Source of the DNA: Gammaproteobacteria bacterium
Lineage (GTDB): Bacteria > Pseudomonadota > Gammaproteobacteria > Pseudomonadales > Azotimanducaceae
Reading direction: 5' to 3'
Assembly: GCA_003247835.1 (NCBI GenBank)
Contig: QJYB01000037.1
Span: forward strand, 1-64,000
DNA length: 64,000 nucleotides
Shown in pieces: positions 8,933 to 17,764 of this stretch. The notes beneath the pieces were generated by a model, which was not told where the DNA came from, made no database searches, and worked only from the letters and a program-made list of their open reading frames with translations. The first letter of the stretch is position 1. Each line of letters starts with the position of its first letter. The position numbers and the translations under genes are program-made.

Positions 8933-9010
8933 TCTCTCTCGGGGCGGTCTGCGGCCAGGGATGGCCGCAGCCCGAGCGCACAGGGACGTCTCGAGCGTCC
9001 CCGAGAGAGA
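8933..9010 (+). repeat. Palindromic intergenic element, copy B
   Basis: Same length as copy A but opposite orientation: 12-base perfect arms (TCTCTCTCGGGG at 8933-8944, complement at 8999-9010), extendable to 18 bases with one mismatch (8927-8944 / 8999-9016), around a 54-base core at 8945-8998 that differs from copy A by one base. The arm sequence is unrelated to that of copy A, although both are fully self-complementary. Weaker symmetry continues outward: 8879-8893 mirrors 9052-9067 with one base missing, and 8831-8841 carries CCATGGCTCAG inverted, the same 11 bases that span the ettA start at 9117-9127. Confidence 0.85.
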
Positions 9011-9118
9011 TATCCCGGCGGCGCTCGATGCGTGAAACCGCCCCTGACGGCATCACCGATTGAACGGCTCGATGAATCTGGTTAGTGTGCGCGGTCCCTG
9101 CACCAACCCATCGCAACC

Positions 9119-10798
<1,680 letters not shown>

Positions 10799-10829
10799 CG
10801 GATCGCTCAGGTACCGGGCTCGCCACCGA

Positions 10830-12194
10830 TCAGAGTGTGTCGAGTACCTCCAGCGCGGCCGAGAGGCTCTTCACACCGTGCACGGTCATGCCGTCGCGGA
10901 CCTTCTTCGGCCGGTTCGCGAACGGCACGATGGCCTGTTTGAAGCCATGTTTCGCCGCTTCCGTCAGGCGCTGCTCGCCGTTGGCCACCGGTCGCACCTC
11001 GCCGGTGAGACCGAGCTCACCGAAGACGATGAGCTCCCGGGGCAGCGCCCGGTTCCGGAACGAGGACAGCACGGCCAGCAGCAAAGCGAGGTCTGCACCC
11101 GTCTCGCCGATCCGCACACCGCCCACCACGTTCGCGAACACGTCCTGATCCGCGAGCGTCACACCGCAGTGCCGGTGCAGCACGGCCAGGTGCATCGACA
11201 GCCGCTGCTGGTCCAGTCCGACGGCAATGCGCCGGGGATAACCGCCCTGTGCCTGATCGACAAGTGCCTGCAGCTCGACGAGCAGCGGCCGGGTGCCTTC
11301 CCAGGTGACGGTGACGACGCTGCCGGGGGAGTGCACGTCGCCCCGCTGCAGGAAGATGGCGGACGGATTCGACACCTCCCGCATGCCCTGATCGGTCATG
11401 GCGAACACGCCCAGCTCGTTGACGGCGCCGAAGCGGTTCTTGACCCCCCGCAGGGTGCGGTAACGGCTGCCGGCCGGCGAGTCGAGCATCATGAAGCAGT
11501 CGATCATGTGCTCGAGCACCTTGGGACCCGCCAGGTTACCTTCCTTCGTGACGTGACCCACCAGGACGATGACCGTGCCCGTGCGCTTCGCCAGCCGGGT
11601 GAAGAAGGCGGCAGCTTCGCGCACCTGGGTCACGCTGCCCGGTGTGCTCTCCACCGACTCCAGCTGCATCACCTGAATGGAGTCGACGATCACCACATCC
11701 GGTTCGGTACTTTCGATGAGCGACCCGACCTCCTCGGCGCGGGTCTCCGCGGCAACGCTGAGCTGCGCCATGGGCAGACCCAGGCGCGTGGCGCGCAGGG
11801 CGAGTTGCTGCAGTGACTCTTCGCCGGTGACGTAGAGCACCGCTTCGCGCTCGGCCAGCGCGCAGCACACCTGCAGCAGCAAAGTCGACTTGCCAGCACC
11901 CGGATCGCCACCGATCAGCACCACGGAGCCGGGCACCAGACCACCACCGAGCACACGGTCGAGCTCGCCGAAACCCGTGACCAGCCGCGGTGCCTCTGCC
12001 GTAGCGACCTCGGCGAGCCGTTTCACCTCCGCCCTGGCACCGGCATAGCCGACGCCGGGTTCTGCCACGGGACCGATATTCACCCGTGACAGAGAGTTCC
12101 ACGCCTTGCAGGTCAGGCACTGACCCTGCCACTGGCGGTGCTCGGCACCGCACTCGTCGCACACGTAGGCCGACTTGGTCTTCGCTTTCGCCAA
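10830..12194 (-). CDS. radA: DNA repair protein RadA
   Basis: A 454-residue RecA-like helicase that helps RecA extend recombination intermediates. The N-terminal zinc finger is YVCDECGAEHRQWQGQCLTC, Walker A is GGDPGAGKSTLLLQ (about residue 95), the RadA-specific KNRFG motif is in GVKNRFGAVNELGVF (about 250), and the C-terminal Lon-like domain runs from about residue 275. It follows dnaB by 7 bases on the same strand, so they are likely co-transcribed. Confidence 0.95.
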   Translation of the reverse strand: MAKAKTKSAYVCDECGAEHRQWQGQCLTCKAWNSLSRVNIGPVAEPGVGYAGARAEVKRLAEVATAEAPRLVTGFGELDRVLGGGLVPGSVVLIGGDPGAGKSTLLLQVCCALAEREAVLYVTGEESLQQLALRATRLGLPMAQLSVAAETRAEEVGSLIESTEPDVVIVDSIQVMQLESVESTPGSVTQVREAAAFFTRLAKRTGTVIVLVGHVTKEGNLAGPKVLEHMIDCFMMLDSPAGSRYRTLRGVKNRFGAVNELGVFAMTDQGMREVSNPSAIFLQRGDVHSPGSVVTVTWEGTRPLLVELQALVDQAQGGYPRRIAVGLDQQRLSMHLAVLHRHCGVTLADQDVFANVVGGVRIGETGADLALLLAVLSSFRNRALPRELIVFGELGLTGEVRPVANGEQRLTEAAKHGFKQAIVPFANRPKKVRDGMTVHGVKSLSAALEVLDTL

Positions 12195-12201
12195 CGCTCC
12201 T

Positions 12202-13788
12202 CTACTCGAAAGGCGTGTAGTTGTTGTACCGATCCGGCGCCAGGTTCTCGAACTTCGTCAGGTTACCGATGAAGGCGAGACGGAGTCTGCCGGTAGGTCC
12301 ATTGCGCTGCTTCGAAATGATGATCTCTGCCGTTCCCTTGTCGGAGGATTCGGGGTCGTAGATCTCATCCCGATAGATGAAGAGAATCACGTCCGCATCC
12401 TGTTCTATGCCGCCGGATTCCCGGAGGTCGGACATCACCGGGCGTTTGTCATTTCGACTTTCCAGACTTCGGTTGAGCTGTGAAAGTGCGATCAGAGGAC
12501 AGGACATTTCCTTGGCGATGGCCTTGAGAGATCGGGAGATCTCGGAGATCTCGTTGGTTCTGTTTTCGACTTTCCCCGCAATCCGCATCAGCTGCAGATA
12601 GTCGACGACGATCAGATCCAACCCGCCTGTCTCGCGGGCGACGCGTCGGGCCCGGGTCCTCAGGTCGTTCGGAGTGAGTGCCGGTGTATCGTCGATATAC
12701 AGCTTGCGGTCCTTCAGCTGGCTGACGGCGGACGTGAATCTCGACCAGTCATCGCCCTGCAGTTCGCCGGTACGCATCCTGGTCTGATCGATTCTGCCGA
12801 GTGAGGACAGCATGCGCATGACCAGGGCGTCCGACGGCATCTCCATGCTGAACACCAGCACCGACGCATCTTTGTCCATCACGGCATGTTCGACCATGTT
12901 CATCGCGAACGAGGTCTTGCCCATTGAAGGTCTGCCCGCAACGATCACCAGATCCGACTTCTGAAGTCCCGTCGTCAGCCTGTCCAGGTCATCGAATCCG
13001 GTGGGGACTCCGGTGATGGACTGACCTGTGGTTCGCAGTCTCTCGATCTGATCGACTGCCCTCTGGAGCAGCGGTACCACCTTGACCGGTCCGCCGCCCT
13101 TCAGCCGGCCTTCGGAGATCTGAAACACCTCCTGCTCGGCAAGGTCGAGCAGCTCGTCGCTCGGACGGCCATCCCGGGAGAAGGCGGATTCGGCGATGCG
13201 GTTTGCCGCGCCGATGAGCTGTCGCAGGGTGGAGAGCTCGCGGACGATCCTCGCGTAGGCGACGACGTTGGACGCACCGGGTGTGGCTTCGGTCAGCTCC
13301 GCCAGGTAGGCGATGCCACCGGCCTTGTCCAGCATGCCCTTCGACTGCAGGCGTTCGGAGACGGTGAGCGCGTCCATGGGCTGGTCATCTGCCGCCAGAT
13401 CCGTCATGGCCTCGAAGATGATCTGGTGCTGGGCGCGGTAGAAGTCCTGTGTCTGAACCACCTCCGCCACGTTGAACCAGGCGTCGTTGTCGAGCATCAG
13501 CCCGCCGAGCACGGACTGCTCGGCATCCATCGAGTTCGGCGGAACCTTCAGCGCACTGGTGGCGCCCCGCGCCGTCCTGCCGGACACGGCGAAACCGCCG
13601 ATGATCTGGGGCTCGTGGGGGGTAGTGCTTTCGTAGTCGGCTTCCGGGTACTCGGGAAGGAGAATCTGCTCGTCGATGGATGGCCCGTAATCGCCAGCGT
13701 CGGCTTCGTCGCCGCCGATGCGCCTGTCGTCGCCTGAATCGTCTCCAGATCCGCTCCCCGCTCCCCCGCCGGATGCGATTTCTGACAT
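12202..13788 (-). CDS. dnaB: Replicative DNA helicase DnaB
   Basis: A 528-residue hexameric helicase that unwinds DNA 5' to 3' at the replication fork. Walker A is AGRPSMGKTSFAMN, and ETGGLDLIVVDYLQLM and LSQLNRSLE are the core family motifs. The N-terminal domain begins at about residue 78 (LKVPPNSMDAEQSVLGGLML). Residues 1-77 are an extension rich in Gly, Ser, Asp and Glu that most relatives lack. I start at ATG 13788 (MSEIASGG); a TTG 36 bases upstream is possible. alr, next to dnaB in E. coli, is not here; radA follows instead. Confidence 0.95.
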   Translation of the reverse strand: MSEIASGGGAGSGSGDDSGDDRRIGGDEADAGDYGPSIDEQILLPEYPEADYESTTPHEPQIIGGFAVSGRTARGATSALKVPPNSMDAEQSVLGGLMLDNDAWFNVAEVVQTQDFYRAQHQIIFEAMTDLAADDQPMDALTVSERLQSKGMLDKAGGIAYLAELTEATPGASNVVAYARIVRELSTLRQLIGAANRIAESAFSRDGRPSDELLDLAEQEVFQISEGRLKGGGPVKVVPLLQRAVDQIERLRTTGQSITGVPTGFDDLDRLTTGLQKSDLVIVAGRPSMGKTSFAMNMVEHAVMDKDASVLVFSMEMPSDALVMRMLSSLGRIDQTRMRTGELQGDDWSRFTSAVSQLKDRKLYIDDTPALTPNDLRTRARRVARETGGLDLIVVDYLQLMRIAGKVENRTNEISEISRSLKAIAKEMSCPLIALSQLNRSLESRNDKRPVMSDLRESGGIEQDADVILFIYRDEIYDPESSDKGTAEIIISKQRNGPTGRLRLAFIGNLTKFENLAPDRYNNYTPFE

Positions 13789-13926
13789 CGCTATCTTTCT
13801 AATGTCGGATGCTGTGCGGGTCAAAGAGACTCTGATTTTCCGCCCGGCAATGCAAGCGGAAAATCAGAAATCGTCGTTTTGGAGTGTGCGCCGAACGATG
13901 GCGCGCTCTGGCGAGTTAGTGGCGGA

Positions 13927-14373
13927 TTACTCCGGAACCACCGAAACCTTGATTGCGACAACAACGTCGGAGTGCAGCTGCAGATCGATGTCGTAATCGC
14001 CGATCGAGCGGATCACGCCTTCGGGCATTCGCACTTCCGCGCGCGTAACCTCGGTACCGGTCTCGGTGATCTTGTCCGCGATGTCCTGTGTGCCGACGGA
14101 GCCATACAGCTTTCCTTCCTCGCCCGCTTTAACCACGATGGTGAGCGCGAGTCCTTCGAGCTTCGCAGCACGTGTCTGGGCGGCGGTGAGGTGCTCACCT
14201 GCCGCTTTCTCGAGCTCGGCGCGACGCTCCTCGAAAACGGCGCGGTTTTCCGCCGAGGCGCGCACCGCCTTGCCTTTCGGGATCAGGAAGTTACGCGCGA
14301 AACCGGGCCGCACCGCGACCTCGTCACCGATGTCGCCGAGGTTGCCAAGGCGTTCCAGAAGAATGACGTTCAT
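13927..14373 (-). CDS. rplI: 50S ribosomal protein L9
   Basis: A 148-residue ribosomal protein. MNVILLERLGNLGDIGDEVAVRPGFARNFLIPKGKAVRA is the classic N-terminal RNA-binding domain, followed by the long connecting helix (residues about 40-75) and a C-terminal domain. Normal length. Third gene of the rpsF-rpsR-rplI operon, 11 bases after rpsR. Confidence 0.97.
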   Translation of the reverse strand: MNVILLERLGNLGDIGDEVAVRPGFARNFLIPKGKAVRASAENRAVFEERRAELEKAAGEHLTAAQTRAAKLEGLALTIVVKAGEEGKLYGSVGTQDIADKITETGTEVTRAEVRMPEGVIRSIGDYDIDLQLHSDVVVAIKVSVVPE

Positions 14374-14384
14374 GACTGCCTCGC

Positions 14385-14609
14385 TTACTGATGCTGATCT
14401 GTGTACGGCAGCAGCGCGAGATAGCGTGCGCGCTTCACCTCGGCGGCGAGCTGCCGCTGCTGGCTGGCCGTTGCACCGGTGATCCGGCTGGGAACGATCT
14501 TGCCGGTTTCCGTGATGTACTGCTTGAGCAGGTCCAGGTTCTTGTAGTCGATCTCCTGGCCGTCATCGCCGAGCCGGTTGAATTTCTTACGGGCAAATCC
14601 GCGACGCAT
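14385..14609 (-). CDS. rpsR: 30S ribosomal protein S18
   Basis: A 74-residue ribosomal protein; [25 protein letters not shown] followed by [21 protein letters not shown] is diagnostic. S18 pairs with S6 on the platform of the small subunit. It begins immediately after the rpsF stop, without spacer; priB, which lies between them in E. coli, is absent. Confidence 0.97.
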   Translation of the reverse strand: MRRGFARKKFNRLGDDGQEIDYKNLDLLKQYITETGKIVPSRITGATASQQRQLAAEVKRARYLALLPYTDQHQ

Positions 14610-15068
14610 TTACACTTCCTCCTCTTCGGTGCTGTCGGCCGTCTCTTCGTCGCCGTCATCGTCGTCGGAGCCTTCCGCACGCGCGCGACGCTCCGCATAC
14701 TCCTGCTCCCGGCGCTGCTCGCGTTCCTTTTCCTTCTCCTGCTCCCTGAGCTCGTCCTCGTAGATCTTGGAGTTGCCGGTGATCGCCGCCTTACGCTTGA
14801 TGATCATGTTGCGGATCACGGCGTCGTTGAACCGGAAGGCACTCTCGAGCTCCGACAGCGTTTCGCCGTCGATCTCGATGTTCATCATGATGTAGTGGGC
14901 CTTGTGGATCTTGTGGATCGGGAAGGCCAGCTGGCGGCGGCCCCAGTCTTCCAGGCGGTGAACCTTGCCATCACCGCGCTCGATCAGGCTCCGGTAGCGC
15001 TCGATCATCCCCGGCACCTGATCGCTCTGATCCGGATGCACGAGAAAGACGACTTCGTAATGTCGCAT
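14610..15068 (-). CDS. rpsF: 30S ribosomal protein S6
   Basis: A 152-residue ribosomal protein. [25 protein letters not shown] and [26 protein letters not shown] identify it. The body ends near residue 100; a 50-residue tail follows, first Glu/Arg/Lys-rich, then Asp/Glu-rich (SDDDDGDEE to the end), longer than the E. coli tail that RimK glutamylates. First gene of the rpsF-rpsR-rplI operon, with AAGGAG 7 bases before ATG. Confidence 0.97.
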   Translation of the reverse strand: MRHYEVVFLVHPDQSDQVPGMIERYRSLIERGDGKVHRLEDWGRRQLAFPIHKIHKAHYIMMNIEIDGETLSELESAFRFNDAVIRNMIIKRKAAITGNSKIYEDELREQEKEKEREQRREQEYAERRARAEGSDDDDGDEETADSTEEEEV

Positions 15069-15083
15069 GTATCTGCTCCTTCA

Positions 15084-15102
15084 GCTCTTTTCAGAAAAGA
15101 GC
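15084..15102 (-). promoter_or_regulatory. Hairpin just upstream of the rpsF ribosome site
   Basis: A perfect 8-bp stem (GCTCTTTT / AAAAGAGC) with a 3-base loop ends a few bases before the AAGGAG of rpsF. S6:S18 complexes are known to bind leaders of this operon and repress translation, and this hairpin sits where such a leader would act. I could not match the published S6:S18 leader consensus by eye, so the regulatory role is inferred. Confidence 0.35.
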
Positions 15103-15187
15103 CCCTTGTGGATAAAGCCTCCGCCAACCCGGGCGGGTGACGTGAAGCAAGGACCCGCTCCGGTGGGGGCCGGGACAGGGGACGCGC

Positions 15188-15216
15188 ATTCTAGGGGCGT
15201 GAATCGCCTCTGGCAA
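15188..15216 (-). promoter_or_regulatory. Sigma-70 promoter of the rpsF operon
   Basis: Reading leftward: TTGCCA (15211-15216), a 17-base spacer, then TAGAAT (15188-15193). The start point would be near 15181, giving a leader of about 113 bases. The bases after the -10 (GCGCGTCCCC) are GC-rich, as in stringently controlled ribosomal promoters. Confidence 0.6.
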
Positions 15217-15433
15217 GGCTGCTCCCTGCGGAAGTCGCTCCGCGAGCTGCTGGTCCCCCCGTCCGGCTACAAAGGAACTCCGATAGAGGGATGGAGCATT
15301 GGAATGGGAATTTGTTACCATTTTACGCTTCCCCGGCATAAGACGTGCCGGGTTTATAGCAAGATTGTTGTCTAGATCAGGGGCGATCAGGGCATACTGA
15401 CGTGCGCAACGCACAGGGACCGAGGGACACACT

Positions 15434-16981
15434 ATGACTTTACGATTCAAGGCAGGCTGGCTGCTGGCCGCCCTGATGCTGTTCGTGCTGGGCGGCTGTG
15501 GCGGTGGCGGTGGCGGCAACGGGGCACCACTGGCTGCGGCGCCGGCACCCGTCGCCCAGGCACCTGAGGACCAGACCGGCGTGGTCGGCATTCTCATCAA
15601 GGATGCTCCCACCCCGGACTTCACCCGCATCATCATGGTCATCAGCCGGGTCGTGCTGATTCCGGACGATGACGGCCACCAGGTCATCCTGCTCGACGAG
15701 CCGAAGGAGATCGACCTGCTGGAGCTCCAGAACTTCTACGACATGCTGGCCGTCTCCGACGTCGTGCCCATCGGCGACTACGAGAAGATCCGGCTCATCG
15801 TCGACTCCATCGAGGTGTGCTACCTCGACGACACGGATACGGAGGTGTGTGAGGATGCCATCGTACCGGCCAACGGCAAGGTGGACCTGAACCCGCGTGG
15901 CTCGTTCACCGTTGCTCCGGACACGGCGATCCTGATCGAGGTGGATGTTGACGCGAAGAAATCGTTCCACGTCGTCGGTACCGGCAATGGCAGCATCCGC
16001 TTCCGCCCGGTGGTGTTCGTGGATATCCAGCAGCGCCAGGCCCTGCAGGGCCTGCTGCGGGCGAGCGGCACCGTCGGCGACATCGACATGGACACCAGCA
16101 GCTTCGATCTCTGCGAGGTCGACACCCAGCTGCACACGGATACCAACGGCTGCCTGAAGGTCAACACGGCGGAGGACACCAGCCTGTTCGACGCGGACGG
16201 GGAACCCATTCTGTTCGAGGATCTGGAGACCGGTGACGCGGTCACCGTCTACGGCATCGCCGTTGTGGTCAGCGACGCCCATGACGATGACTCGGACTCC
16301 AGCAGCGACGACGATTCGCAGGGCGATACCGACGATGATTCCGATTCGGACTCCGACGACGGGGACACGGTGCGCATGGTGCAGCTGGACGCCATCGTCG
16401 TCCAGAAAGGCCTGCCTGAGGAGATTCTCAGCCTGTCAGGCACGGCGCTGACCGCGGTGGACGAGGACGGGCTGTTCGCGCTGGAACTGGCCGAGGGTGA
16501 GGAGCTCGACCAGCCGCAGATCGACGTGCTGGTTCAGGCCGGGACGAAAATTCTTTCGGCGGAAGATCTGTCGGAGCTCGATCCGAGCGTCATCGAGACG
16601 GGCACTGTCGCCGAGGTGAACGGTGTGATACCCGATGCGGAGAGTGGCGTGCTGCACGCATCGCTCATCCTCATCTCGCCACCGGAAGAAAGTCGCGATC
16701 AGCTTTCGGGTGAGGTGACCTCCATCGACACCGAGACGTTCATGCTGTTCGTTTCGGATACGGAACCCGAGGGCGACCGCTGCATCCGGCCGACGGCTGA
16801 TGCGCACTTCGTCGCCGTGACCGATCTGCTGGATGGCGGATTCGATGTGGAGGACGCGAGCTTCTCCGACCTGGAAACGGGACAGCAGGTTACGGCCATC
16901 GGCCAGGACGGCGCCGACAGCTGCTTCGATGCGGAGGACGTGATCATCCAGCTCGAGGAAGAAGAAGCGCCGGCGACCTGA
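15434..16981 (+). CDS. DUF4382-domain lipoprotein with acidic Asp/Ser tract
   Basis: A 515-residue exported lipoprotein. Residues 1-22 form a lipoprotein signal with LGGC (Cys22), followed by a Gly run. Residues about 45-195 match the DUF4382 pattern (VGILIKDAPTPDFTRIIMVISRVVLI; IDLLELQNF; GDYEKIRLIVDSI). A second part from about 200 to 280 and two similar beta-rich segments to residue 505 resemble DUF5666-like repeats. Residues about 282-311 are a Ser/Asp run (DDDSDSSSDDD and similar), plausibly binding calcium. Function unknown; likely attached to the outer membrane. A terminator follows at 17000-17035. Confidence 0.75.
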   Translation: MTLRFKAGWLLAALMLFVLGGCGGGGGGNGAPLAAAPAPVAQAPEDQTGVVGILIKDAPTPDFTRIIMVISRVVLIPDDDGHQVILLDEPKEIDLLELQNFYDMLAVSDVVPIGDYEKIRLIVDSIEVCYLDDTDTEVCEDAIVPANGKVDLNPRGSFTVAPDTAILIEVDVDAKKSFHVVGTGNGSIRFRPVVFVDIQQRQALQGLLRASGTVGDIDMDTSSFDLCEVDTQLHTDTNGCLKVNTAEDTSLFDADGEPILFEDLETGDAVTVYGIAVVVSDAHDDDSDSSSDDDSQGDTDDDSDSDSDDGDTVRMVQLDAIVVQKGLPEEILSLSGTALTAVDEDGLFALELAEGEELDQPQIDVLVQAGTKILSAEDLSELDPSVIETGTVAEVNGVIPDAESGVLHASLILISPPEESRDQLSGEVTSIDTETFMLFVSDTEPEGDRCIRPTADAHFVAVTDLLDGGFDVEDASFSDLETGQQVTAIGQDGADSCFDAEDVIIQLEEEEAPAT

Positions 16982-16999
16982 TCGGATCGCCGCACCAAC

Positions 17000-17035
17000 A
17001 CGGTCGGATGAGCGTCAGCCATCCGGCCGTTTTCT
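17000..17035 (+). terminator. Rho-independent terminator after the DUF4382 gene
   Basis: ACGGTCGGATG and CATCCGGCCGT form an 11-bp stem with one G-T pair around a 9-base loop, followed by TTTTCTTT. It lies 19 bases after the lipoprotein stop and just before the convergent end of rlmB. Confidence 0.75.
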
Positions 17036-17038
17036 TTG

Positions 17039-17764
17039 TCAGATGCGCTGCCGGATCGCTTCGAACAGCAGTATGCCCGTAGCCACCGAGACGTTCAGGC
17101 TCTCGACGCCGCGAGCCATGGGAATGCTTACCAGCTGATCACAGTGCTCCCGGGTCAGGCGCCTGAGCCCCTTCTCCTCACCGCCCACGACCAGCACCGT
17201 ATCCCGGGTGAGGTCCGCCTCGAAGTAGCGCAGCGACGCGTCACCAGCCGCGCCGATCACCCATGCTCCCTGAGCCTGGAGCCATGCCAGACGCCGGCTC
17301 AGGTTGGCGACAGAGACGATGAACAGCGACTCTGCCACACCGGCGGCCGTCTTCAGGGCGACGGGGCTCAGCGGCGCGCTGTTGCGCTTCGGCAGCAGCA
17401 CCGCGTGCACGCCGGCAGCACCGGCACTGCGCAGGCAGGCACCCAGGTTGCGCGGATCCTGAATCCCATCCAGGGCAAGCAGCAGACGTGGCGTCGGCAG
17501 GCCGGCCCACCGCGCCTCCAGCTGCTTCTCGTCCGCCGGCGCCAGCGCCTGGCTCTCCGCCACCACCCCCTGATGGGCACCACGCACCCGGGCGTCCAGC
17601 CAGCGCCTGTCCACGAACTCGACCCGCACACCGACGGTGCGGGCCAGGTCGACCAGCGCCTGTTTGCGCGCCTCCCTTCCCTTCTGCACGTAGAGCACGC
17701 GAATGCGCTCGGGCGCAGTGGTCAACGCCGCCTCCACCGCGTGCAGGCCGAAAATCTCGCTCAC
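17039..17764 (-). CDS. rlmB: 23S rRNA (guanosine-2'-O-)-methyltransferase RlmB
   Basis: A 241-residue SPOUT methyltransferase that 2'-O-methylates G2251 of 23S rRNA. The N-terminal substrate-binding domain (MSEIFGLHAVEAAL) leads into the knotted SpoU domain with LALDGIQDPRNLGACLRSA (motif 1), VVGGEEKGLRRLT (motif 2) and IPMARGVESLNVSVATGILLFEA (motif 3). ATG overlaps the rnr stop by 4 bases, the usual rnr-rlmB coupling. Confidence 0.95.
   Translation of the reverse strand: MSEIFGLHAVEAALTTAPERIRVLYVQKGREARKQALVDLARTVGVRVEFVDRRWLDARVRGAHQGVVAESQALAPADEKQLEARWAGLPTPRLLLALDGIQDPRNLGACLRSAGAAGVHAVLLPKRNSAPLSPVALKTAAGVAESLFIVSVANLSRRLAWLQAQGAWVIGAAGDASLRYFEADLTRDTVLVVGGEEKGLRRLTREHCDQLVSIPMARGVESLNVSVATGILLFEAIRQRI

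Larger units (their letters stand above)
8533..9118. other. 586-base glyA-ettA intergenic region
   Basis: The gap between divergent glyA and ettA holds repeat elements A and B and their decaying outer arms, and little else. The stretch 8751-8878 is largely a decayed inverted copy of the glyA 5' flank, and about 8831-8932 that of the ettA 5' flank. Several open frames cross the region on both strands, but they are products of the GC-rich repeats: they share low-complexity Arg/Pro/Ala peptides and none has a ribosome site. Promoters for glyA and ettA must lie inside or against the arms. Confidence 0.75.
15069..15433. other. 365-base divergent intergenic region, rpsF to the DUF4382 gene
   Basis: It contains the rpsF leader and promoter (described separately). 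The right half is AT-richer around 15300-15370, with a short inverted repeat (CCCGGCA / TGCCGGG flanking TAAGACG near 15332-15352) that may belong to the rightward promoter of the lipoprotein gene. I cannot define that promoter. No gene or RNA is recognised here. Confidence 0.5.

Noticed and set aside
8673-9010. Integron attC sites or a cassette array
   Set aside because: The elements have palindromic arms and a size in range, but no GTTRRRY/RYYYAAC boxes, no cassette genes and no integrase.
15069-15181. Canonical S6:S18 leader RNA
   Set aside because: A hairpin is present next to the ribosome site, but I could not identify the characteristic bulged motif with confidence.
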